From: Bacteroidales bacterium
GTDB taxonomy: Bacteria; Bacteroidota; Bacteroidia; Bacteroidales; B18-G4
Assembly (NCBI GenBank): GCA_023132505.1
Contig: JAGLYE010000145.1
Location: 1 to 5,178 of the forward strand
Direction of reading: 5' to 3'
DNA length: 5,178 bases
This document shows, piece after piece, positions 1 through 5,178 of this stretch (positions are counted from its first letter, which is position 1; the number at the start of each line of letters is the position of its first letter). Below the pieces are notes generated by a model. That model was given only the letters and a program-made list of their open reading frames with translations, made no database searches and had not been told where the DNA came from. Made by a program: the position numbers and the translations under genes.

Positions 1-63
1 GCTGTCTTTTAACATAATTACTAAATATTATGTAGACTCTTTTCAGGACGAGACAAAGTGTTT

Positions 64-98
64 CATGTTCCCTGTTCCATGTTCATTATTCTTTATTC
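64..98. repeat. Degenerate heptanucleotide tandem array at the phoH 3' end
   Basis: Five head-to-tail seven-base units can be read directly on the + strand: CATGTTC, CCTGTTC, CATGTTC, ATTATTC, TTTATTC. All end in TTC, and a weaker sixth unit (AGTGTTT) may precede them at 57-63. The phoH stop codon (86-88) lies inside the fourth unit. The last codons of phoH (Asn-Lys-Glu-stop) are therefore written in repeat sequence, and the rest of the array forms the start of its 3' untranslated region. There is no GC-rich stem and no T-tract, so it does not look like a terminator. Function unknown. Confidence 0.7.
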
Positions 99-1039
99 CC
101 CCCATAAGCTTTAATGATCTTAATCACCAGCTTATGACGTATGATGTCATTTTCGTTCAGATAAATGAAATCAATGTCTTTGGTATCTTTCAGTATCCTG
201 GCTGCATGGATCAGGCCGGATTCCTGTTTGGGAGGCAGGTCGATTTGAGTAATATCACCTGTGACAATAAATTTTGATGAGCACCCCATACGGGTAAGGA
301 ACATCTTTAGCTGGTTTGGGGTGGTGTTTTGTGCTTCGTCGAGAATGGCAAAAGCATGATCGAGTGTACGTCCGCGCATAAACGCCAGCGGGGCGACCTC
401 AATGGTGCCATCTTCCAGGTAGGATAGTAATTTTTGTGTTGGGAGCATATCCCGCAGCGCATCATAAAGTGGTTGTAAATATGGATCCAGCTTGTCTTTC
501 AGGTCACCAGGCAGAAAGCCGAGGTTTTCCCCGGCCTCCACAGCAGGCCTGGTAAGGATGATCCTTTTTACTTCTTTGTTTTTCAGAGCCCTGACGGCCA
601 ATGCAACTGCAGTATATGTTTTTCCGGTTCCGGCGGGGCCAATGGCTAAGATCAGGTCATGCTTATCGCTGCTTATAACCATCTTTCGCTGGTTGACAGT
701 ACGGGCCTTAACCAATAATCCTTCACGGCCAAACACCAACACATCCTCATTCTTACCTCCCTTGGTCTGTGTTACAATGGTATCTTCTTCCGTACCCATG
801 ATCTGCATAACATCATTCTCAATAATCCTTCCAAAACGTTCAAAAGAAGCGAGTAACAAAGAAAACCTGCGTTCAAACTCACTTAAGTCCTTTGCAGTGC
901 CTGTAATCCTGATGATATGCCCACGTGCAATGATCTTCAAACGGGGGAACAACTTTTTGATCAGGTTGAGGTTGCTGTCGTTCACACCGTAGATTTCCAG
1001 CGGGCTGTAAGCTTCTATGGAGATGGTTTTTTCGTTCAT
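86..1039 (-). CDS. phoH: PhoH family P-loop ATPase (PhoL/YbeZ type)
   Basis: This 317-residue cytoplasmic protein has the usual length for a single-domain PhoH/PhoL protein. Residues about 13-65 look like the N-terminal KH-like nucleic-acid-binding region, followed by a linker. The PhoH ATPase domain (about 105-315) shows Walker A GPAGTGKT at 134-141, the family motif RPAVEAGENLGFLPG at 164-178, Walker B AILDEAQN at 231-238, the helicase-like GDITQID at 261-267 and the late RHKLV at 301-305. All expected nucleotide-binding residues are present. It lacks the PIN domain of PhoH2 toxin-helicases. E. coli YbeZ is linked to the rRNA-processing nuclease YbeY; a similar RNA or ribosome role here is inference, and no ybeY is in the window. 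The ATG at 1039 precedes the conserved N-terminus, has no evident Shine-Dalgarno, and lies about 28 bases after a TAnnTTTG box. The gene is transcribed divergently from the DUF62 gene. The last codons run into a heptamer repeat array. Confidence 0.95.
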   Translation of the reverse strand: MNEKTISIEAYSPLEIYGVNDSNLNLIKKLFPRLKIIARGHIIRITGTAKDLSEFERRFSLLLASFERFGRIIENDVMQIMGTEEDTIVTQTKGGKNEDVLVFGREGLLVKARTVNQRKMVISSDKHDLILAIGPAGTGKTYTAVALAVRALKNKEVKRIILTRPAVEAGENLGFLPGDLKDKLDPYLQPLYDALRDMLPTQKLLSYLEDGTIEVAPLAFMRGRTLDHAFAILDEAQNTTPNQLKMFLTRMGCSSKFIVTGDITQIDLPPKQESGLIHAARILKDTKDIDFIYLNENDIIRHKLVIKIIKAYGGNKE

Positions 1040-1067
1040 AGTTTAACGGAATCCGTATTTCTGTGAT

Positions 1068-1075
1068 CAAAGTTA
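1068..1075 (-). promoter_or_regulatory. -7 promoter element for phoH
   Basis: On the minus strand these bases read TAACTTTG, a perfect match to the Bacteroidota -7 consensus TAnnTTTG. Transcription would begin near 1062, giving a leader of about 20-25 nt before the phoH ATG at 1039. No TTG is visible 17-23 bases upstream, so the -33 element is weak or absent. A 12-bp palindrome occupies that place instead. Confidence 0.6.
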
Positions 1076-1088
1076 GTCAAAAAACGAC

Positions 1089-1100
1089 ATGGCATGCCAT
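1089..1100. other. 12-bp perfect palindrome in the phoH -33 region
   Basis: ATGGCATGCCAT equals its own reverse complement. It begins 14 bases upstream of the phoH -7 box, where a -33 element would sit and where a regulator could act. About one 12-bp palindrome is expected by chance in 5 kb, so the case for an operator rests only on position. Confidence 0.3.
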
Positions 1101-1111
1101 ACTTGATATAG

Positions 1112-1174
1112 TTGCTGGTTTCTGGTTTCTGGTTACTGGCTACTGGTTGCTGTCAACTGTCTACTGCCTATTGC
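1112..1174. repeat. Degenerate heptanucleotide tandem array in the divergent intergenic region
   Basis: Nine consecutive seven-base units can be read without a gap: TTGCTGG, TTTCTGG, TTTCTGG, TTACTGG, CTACTGG, TTGCTGT, CAACTGT, CTACTGC, CTATTGC. The consensus is YTNCTGN. T and G at unit positions 5 and 6 are invariant in all nine, and C at position 4 holds in eight. It lies between the promoters of phoH and the DUF62 gene. The TTG of the last unit is also the best -33 candidate for the DUF62 gene. It is too degenerate to be simple slippage product, and its period is not a multiple of three. Function unknown. Confidence 0.8.
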
Positions 1175-1200
1175 CCAAATTATTAAAATGCTTACTTTTG
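1171..1200 (+). promoter_or_regulatory. Bacteroidota-type promoter of the DUF62 gene
   Basis: TACTTTTG at 1193-1200 matches the -7 consensus TAnnTTTG exactly. TTG at 1171-1173 lies 19 bases upstream, within the usual 17-23 base spacing for the -33 element. Transcription would begin near 1205, leaving a leader of about 30 nt that contains the purine-rich stretch AAGGAAG just before the ATG at 1235. The -33 TTG falls inside the last unit of the heptamer array. Confidence 0.65.
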
Positions 1201-1234
1201 ATGTCATTATTAAACCAGCATAAGAAGGAAGTAA

Positions 1235-2011
1235 ATGCCCATAATTACATTAACCAGCGATTGGGGAACCAAAGATCACTACCTTGCTTCAGTAAAGGGT
1301 GCGATCCTGAAGCAGATACCTGAGGCCCGGATCATCGACATCTCCCACCACATCCCCCCGCATAACCTGACACAGGCCGCATTCATACTTAAAAATTGTT
1401 ATCGGGATTTTCCACCCGGTACCATTCATATCATTGGGGTGAGCACCGAGGAGTCGGAGGCAAACCCGCATACAATTGTCCTTGCTGAAGAACAGTATTT
1501 CATTGGTGCTGATAATGGAATTTTTTCGTTGATATTCGAGGAACCACCTGAAAAGATATTTGAAATTAATTTGATGCAGGATTCAGCCTTTTTCACCTTT
1601 TCCTCGCGCGACCGCTTTGTTAAAGCAGCTGCCCTGATTGCAAAAGGTGATGATATATCAAAACTTGGCCACGAACGTAAGTCCCTTAATGAAAAGATAC
1701 TTTTTGCCCCGGTAGTTGATAAAAATATTATCAAGGGAATAGTGATCTATATTGACAATTATAAAAATGTGATCACCAACATCCGGCAGGATATGTTCAG
1801 GGAGATTGGCAAGAACAGAAAGTTCACCATCAGCTTCAGGGGAGAGGAGATCCATCGCATTTATGAATCATATTCGGATGTGCCGGTAGGAGAAATCCTC
1901 GCGCTCTTTGGCTGTAACGGACACCTCGAGATTGCCATGAATAACGGTAAGGCCGGCAACCTGCTCGGCCTGAACCAAGATGACCCGGTCAGGGTGGAAT
2001 TCCATGATTAA
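1235..2011 (+). CDS. SAM hydrolase / SAM-dependent halogenase superfamily protein (DUF62)
   Basis: This 258-residue protein has the normal length and two-domain layout of the family that includes adenosine-forming SAM hydrolases, fluorinase and chlorinase. Visible landmarks are the N-terminal LTSDWGTKDHY (6-16; family form LTxDFGxxDxY), KGAIL (21-25), DISHHIPP (35-42), GADNGIFS (91-98), SRDRFVKAAA (124-133), the SAM-binding YIDNYKNVITNI (172-183) and the C-terminal LEIAMNNGKAGNLLG (231-245). Characterised hydrolases split SAM into adenosine and methionine using an Asp-Arg-His triad. By my gap-free alignment from memory, those positions are Ser70, Asn77 and Ser123 here, so activity is uncertain. 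Other Bacteroidota homologues I recall have the same GVxTEES segment, which suggests a subfamily trait rather than decay. There is no signal peptide; it is likely cytoplasmic. The ATG at 1235 directly precedes the conserved N-terminus and has a purine-rich AAGGAAG upstream. It has its own promoter and diverges from phoH. Confidence 0.9.
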   Translation: MPIITLTSDWGTKDHYLASVKGAILKQIPEARIIDISHHIPPHNLTQAAFILKNCYRDFPPGTIHIIGVSTEESEANPHTIVLAEEQYFIGADNGIFSLIFEEPPEKIFEINLMQDSAFFTFSSRDRFVKAAALIAKGDDISKLGHERKSLNEKILFAPVVDKNIIKGIVIYIDNYKNVITNIRQDMFREIGKNRKFTISFRGEEIHRIYESYSDVPVGEILALFGCNGHLEIAMNNGKAGNLLGLNQDDPVRVEFHD

Positions 2012-2067
2012 ACGACAATCGCCTAATCATACTATTTCTTACTCCTTCCCGTTTCCATTAAAATCAT

Positions 2068-2075
2068 TAATTTAG
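2068..2075 (+). promoter_or_regulatory. Possible -7 element for the gldF operon
   Basis: TAATTTAG differs from TAnnTTTG at one position and would place transcription start about 25-30 bases before the gldF ATG. No TTG is found at -33 spacing. The 96-bp gap after the DUF62 gene contains no terminator-like hairpin, so read-through from that gene is also possible. Confidence 0.3.
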
Positions 2076-2107
2076 CACCTTGCTTCCAGCATTGCAGATA
2101 TAGAAAG

Positions 2108-2839
2108 ATGTTCGTATTATTACGTAAGGAAATCGAAGGTTTTTTAAGTTCCCTCATTGCATATATTGTAATCGTGGTATTCCTGTTTGTGGTGAGCTTC
2201 TTTCTGTGGGTGATCAGGTTTGGACATAATATTATCGCAAATGGCTATGCCAGTATTGATGGTTTGTTTGCAATTGCCCCTATGGTATTTTTATTTCTGA
2301 TCCCGGCTATCACAATGAGGATGTTTGCTGAAGAAAAAAAAGGAGGCACAATAGAAACGCTTCTTACACAGCCGATTACAGATTTGCAGATTATCCTGGC
2401 TAAATTCTTTGCAGGCTTTATCCTGGTGATTTTCTCATTATTGCCAACTCTGGTTTATTACTATTCAGTGTATCAGTTGGGTTTGCCACCGGGAAATATT
2501 GATTCAGGGGCAATGTGGGGTTCCTATATCGGACTTCTATTCCTGGGAGCAACATTTGTTGCAATCGGTTTGTTTGCATCTTCTGTCACCGACAATCAAA
2601 TTGTTTCATTTATCCTTGCAGCACTTATTTCAGGCTTTTTTTACCTGGGATTTGAATTCATATGGCCTCTTGATATATTCAGCAATTTCGGATTGATAAT
2701 TTCATCGCTTGGCATAGTGGCCCACTATGAATCGATCAGCCGTGGAGTGATCGATAGCAGGGACCTGATATATTTTCTCAGTGTGATCGCATTCTTCCTG
2801 CTGTTGACAAAGTTCTCGCTGGCAAGCCGGAAATGGTAA
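2108..2839 (+). CDS. gldF: Gliding motility-associated ABC transporter permease GldF
   Basis: This 243-residue, very hydrophobic protein has the size and pattern of an ABC-2 type permease. Six membrane segments are visible at about 14-35, 52-70, 99-120, 140-160, 164-186 and 219-237. Between the second and third lies the cytoplasmic motif EEKKGGTIETLLTQPI (75-90), typical of GldF and related permeases and probably where the ATPase couples. The N-terminal LLRKEIEGFLSS is also characteristic. In Flavobacterium johnsoniae, GldF works with the ATPase GldA and with GldG and is needed for gliding. Many non-gliding Bacteroidota keep the genes, so motility cannot be inferred from this alone. gldG begins 26 bp downstream, which indicates one transcript. 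The ATG at 2108 is followed at once by conserved sequence; upstream there is only a weak AGAAAG. No ATPase gene is in the window. Confidence 0.92.
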   Translation: MFVLLRKEIEGFLSSLIAYIVIVVFLFVVSFFLWVIRFGHNIIANGYASIDGLFAIAPMVFLFLIPAITMRMFAEEKKGGTIETLLTQPITDLQIILAKFFAGFILVIFSLLPTLVYYYSVYQLGLPPGNIDSGAMWGSYIGLLFLGATFVAIGLFASSVTDNQIVSFILAALISGFFYLGFEFIWPLDIFSNFGLIISSLGIVAHYESISRGVIDSRDLIYFLSVIAFFLLLTKFSLASRKW

Positions 2840-2865
2840 ATTATATAATGTTACTATAAAATACA

Positions 2866-4602
2866 ATGATTAATAAAAAGATAAACCAGAAACGCAACAG
2901 CTGGATACGGCTGGCTCTGGGTATTGTGATCATTGTGTTCTTGAATGTAATCAGCACACAGCTTTTTACACGTATAGACCTAACGGCAGAAAAACGATAT
3001 ACCGTTAGCGATGAGACAAAAGCCTTGCTCAGGAATCTGGATGACATTGTATATTTTCAGGTTTATCTCGAAGGTGACCTTTCACCGCGATACGAACGGC
3101 TGCAAAGGACTACCCGGGAAATGCTTGACGAGTTCAGGGTTTATTCTGACAAAATACACTATGAATTTATCAACCCTTCAGCAAGCGAAGATCCAAAGGA
3201 CAGATATAATACACATGAAAACCTGAAAGCCCGTGGACTGATTGCTGCTGAAGTACGGGAAGATGATGCAGAAGGCGTGAAGTTCCAGATCATATTTCCG
3301 GGAGCAATTGTTTCATACAAATCCAGGGAATTGCCACTTCAATTACTCCGTCCTGAAAGGAGAGCCACTGTAGACCAAATGGTAAACAGATCAATTGAGG
3401 ATATTGAGTTTAACCTTGCTTATGCAATCAAGCTGGTAACTAATGAAGAAAAACCAAAGATTGCTTTTATTGAAGGGCATGGTGAGTTGGCATTGAATGA
3501 AACTGCTGATATAACACAGGCCCTGCAGGAAAACTATATCGTAGAACGGATCAGATTGAATGAAAGGGTGAATATACTTACAGAAAGAGAAGAGTCTGAT
3601 TCCGGAAAACTCGCAATAAGAAATAAGTATAAAGCCATTGTCATTGCCGGTCCGGATTCTGTTTTCAGCGAAAAGGATAAATTCATTATCGACCAGTATA
3701 TCATGCATGGAGGGAAGGTTCTCTGGTTAGTCGATCCTGTTTTTGCAAGCATGGACAGCCTGCAGTTTGGTGGAGCCACTATGGGTATAACAAATAACAT
3801 ATACCTCGATGATATGTTATTTAATTATGGGGTGCGATTGAATACTAACCTCCTCATGGATCTGATAGCCCTTCCTATACCTGTAACATCGAGAGAAGTG
3901 GCCGGCCAACCGCAATTTGATTTTTACCCCTGGTATTTCTTCCCGCTGGTAACTCCTCAAATAAATCATCCGGTGGTAAGCAATCTTAGTGCTGTGATGA
4001 CGAATTTTGTCAGTAGCATAGATACAATACGGATCCCCGGCATAAAAAAGACTTTCCTGTTGAATACATCACCTTACTCACGCAGCATGAATGCACCTGT
4101 GTATATTAACCTTAATATTATGGGGTATGAACCGGACGAGGCCATGTATACCGAAGAGTTCCTGCCGGTTGCGGTTCTGTTGGAAGGGCAGTTCACTTCC
4201 CTGTTCAAAAACCGCATCCAGCCATCTTTGCTCTACAGCAAGGAAATAGGTTTTGTGGAGAAAAGTGCACATACGTCCATGATCGTAGTGGCCGATGGAG
4301 ATGTAATTCGTAACCAGTTGCATAATTCCAAAAGATATCCGCTTCCACTTGGTTATGACCAATATACCGAGCAAACCTTCGGGAACAAGAAATTTATTTT
4401 AAATGCCATCGATTATCTCATTGAAGGATCTGATCTGATCACGATCCGTTCCCGGGAATTAAAACTCCGCTTGCTGGACAATACTTACCTGAAAAATAAT
4501 GAGCTTAAGTGGAAAGTGATCAATGTTGCCATTCCGCCGCTCCTGGTCATTATTTTTGGAATAATATATATCTTCATCAGGAAAAAACGATATTCAGCTT
4601 AA
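2866..4602 (+). CDS. gldG: Gliding motility-associated ABC transporter auxiliary protein GldG
   Basis: This 578-residue protein is in the usual GldG range. It has an N-terminal membrane anchor (about 13-31), a long soluble part expected in the periplasm, and a C-terminal membrane segment (about 551-571) followed by a basic tail RKKRYSA. GldG landmarks are DLTAEKRYTVSDETK (38-52), LSPRYERLQ (72-80), EFINP (100-104), the GHGEL motif (204-208) within the ABC-transporter auxiliary domain, VADGDVIRNQ (475-484), LPLGYDQYTEQTFGNKKF (493-510) and IRSRELKLRLLD (527-538). It is intact, with no frameshift. GldG is the non-ATPase partner of GldF; the cargo of the complex is unknown. The ATG at 2866 lies in an A/T-rich stretch with no Shine-Dalgarno, normal for the phylum. 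A nearby upstream ATG (2848) meets a stop after three codons, which supports this start. The DUF4340 gene follows 15 bp downstream. Confidence 0.94.
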   Translation: MINKKINQKRNSWIRLALGIVIIVFLNVISTQLFTRIDLTAEKRYTVSDETKALLRNLDDIVYFQVYLEGDLSPRYERLQRTTREMLDEFRVYSDKIHYEFINPSASEDPKDRYNTHENLKARGLIAAEVREDDAEGVKFQIIFPGAIVSYKSRELPLQLLRPERRATVDQMVNRSIEDIEFNLAYAIKLVTNEEKPKIAFIEGHGELALNETADITQALQENYIVERIRLNERVNILTEREESDSGKLAIRNKYKAIVIAGPDSVFSEKDKFIIDQYIMHGGKVLWLVDPVFASMDSLQFGGATMGITNNIYLDDMLFNYGVRLNTNLLMDLIALPIPVTSREVAGQPQFDFYPWYFFPLVTPQINHPVVSNLSAVMTNFVSSIDTIRIPGIKKTFLLNTSPYSRSMNAPVYINLNIMGYEPDEAMYTEEFLPVAVLLEGQFTSLFKNRIQPSLLYSKEIGFVEKSAHTSMIVVADGDVIRNQLHNSKRYPLPLGYDQYTEQTFGNKKFILNAIDYLIEGSDLITIRSRELKLRLLDNTYLKNNELKWKVINVAIPPLLVIIFGIIYIFIRKKRYSA

Positions 4603-4617
4603 TTTACCTCTTTGCCA

Positions 4618-5178
4618 ATGAAAAGAAATAAACTTCTGCTTATCCTAACCCTTGTAATAGTAATTATCGGGATCTTGTTTCTGATCAACAGAAAATATAC
4701 GACCCTTGATGATACTGAAAGTGGCTTTGCTATTGAAGACACATCAATTGTAGTTAAAATTTTCATGGCTGACAAGAATAACCGGAGCGTTAAATTGACA
4801 AAGGAGTCTCCCGGAAAATGGACCCTTAATGATAAATACCTGGCGCATAATTATAACATCAGTATGTTGCTGGGAACAATGAAAGACCTTAAAGTGCGCT
4901 ACCCGGTGTCTCTGGCAGCGAGGGACAATGTGATAAGGCGCCTTGCTACAATTGCCCGAAAAGTTGAGATCTACCAGGAAGTTTACCGGATCAACCTTTT
5001 TAACCGGATCAAATTGTTCCCGCATGAAAAGCTGACCCGAACCTATTATGTGGGAGATGCCACACAGGATAACATAGGGACTTTTATACAGATGGAAGGT
5101 GCTGAACAGCCTTATGTCGTTTTTATCCCAAGGCTGAGAGGATATGTTTATCCGCGTTATTCCACTGACGAAGATGAT
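4618..5178 (+). CDS. DUF4340 domain-containing membrane-anchored protein (3' end cut by window)
   Basis: An open frame starts at ATG 4618 and runs uninterrupted through 187 codons to the window edge. The N-terminus is MKRNK followed by a hydrophobic segment (about 6-23) and no cysteine, so it looks like a membrane anchor rather than a lipoprotein signal; the rest should be periplasmic. Residues about 66-75 (GKWTLNDKYL) and 142-171, with TYYVGDAT (142-149), NIGTF (152-156) and PYVVFIP (165-171), match the DUF4340 pattern, in which a short substrate-like hairpin precedes GYVYPRY (175-181). Family members are commonly 300 or more residues, so roughly half is missing. It starts 15 bp after gldG, so it is almost certainly in the same operon. 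DUF4340 genes next to GldG-like genes occur in other phyla as well, which suggests a third component of the same envelope ABC complex. The biochemical role is unknown. Confidence 0.85.
   Translation, partial: MKRNKLLLILTLVIVIIGILFLINRKYTTLDDTESGFAIEDTSIVVKIFMADKNNRSVKLTKESPGKWTLNDKYLAHNYNISMLLGTMKDLKVRYPVSLAARDNVIRRLATIARKVEIYQEVYRINLFNRIKLFPHEKLTRTYYVGDATQDNIGTFIQMEGAEQPYVVFIPRLRGYVYPRYSTDEDD

Noticed and set aside
12..33. Inverted repeat ACATAAT / ATTATGT with an 8-nt loop, downstream of phoH
   Set aside because: The stem is only seven pairs, mostly A-T, and no T-tract follows on the phoH strand. It is not convincing as an intrinsic terminator and is expected by chance in A/T-rich DNA.
1..85. 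Possible gene fragment at the left edge
   Set aside because: I see no convincing coding frame on either strand, only A/T-rich intergenic sequence and the edge of the heptamer array.
65..277. A 70-codon open frame on the + strand opposite the phoH 3' end
   Set aside because: It is antisense to the conserved PhoH coding region, starts inside the heptamer array and shows no protein-like features.
1063..1323. An 86-codon open frame on the + strand, starting upstream of the DUF62 gene with a translated stretch like FWFLVTGYWLL
   Set aside because: The peptide is a translation of the heptamer array, followed by a different frame of the real DUF62 gene. It has no recognisable domain and overlaps a well-supported gene. 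Such array-derived peptides could easily be mistaken for small membrane proteins.
2840..2849. Palindrome ATTATATAAT between gldF and gldG
   Set aside because: It is a ten-base A/T-only palindrome in an A/T-rich gap, likely chance. There is no promoter box or terminator form around it.
4744..5025. A 93-codon open frame on the minus strand opposite the DUF4340 gene
   Set aside because: The + strand frame has a start codon, a membrane anchor, DUF4340 motifs and operon context. The minus frame has none of these.

Overview
The window reads as chromosomal DNA from a member of the Bacteroidota (Bacteroidetes), probably a Bacteroidales/Marinilabiliales-like or related lineage. The evidence is a GldF/GldG pair (largely confined to this phylum under those names), promoters of the TAnnTTTG type that the phylum's primary sigma factor uses, start codons mostly without a clear Shine-Dalgarno sequence, and moderate-to-low G+C. 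I cannot name the genus.

Layout: bases 1-85 are non-coding. A minus-strand phoH-type ATPase gene fills 86-1039. A 195-bp divergent intergenic region (1040-1234) holds an outward promoter on each side, a 12-bp palindrome and a 63-bp degenerate array of seven-base repeats. A plus-strand gene of the SAM hydrolase / SAM-dependent halogenase superfamily (DUF62) follows at 1235-2011. After a 96-bp gap comes a tight plus-strand operon: gldF (ABC-2 type permease, 2108-2839), gldG (auxiliary membrane-anchored protein, 2866-4602) and the first 187 codons of a DUF4340 membrane-anchored protein (4618 to the window end). These three genes lie 26 and 15 bp apart.

How the parts relate: gldF, gldG and the DUF4340 gene very likely encode one envelope complex. 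GldF would be the transmembrane permease, GldG a large periplasmic protein anchored at both ends, and the DUF4340 protein a periplasmic protein with an N-terminal anchor. The ATPase (GldA) is not in the window, as expected because gldA is usually unlinked. The phoH and DUF62 genes are independent housekeeping-type genes on either side of a shared promoter region.

No clearly new system is present. The observations most worth checking are: (i) two degenerate heptanucleotide arrays flanking phoH, one running into the end of its reading frame and the other overlapping the -33 element of the DUF62 promoter; (ii) apparent loss of all three Asp-Arg-His catalytic residues in the DUF62 protein; (iii) the GldF-GldG-DUF4340 linkage, whose third member has no known function.
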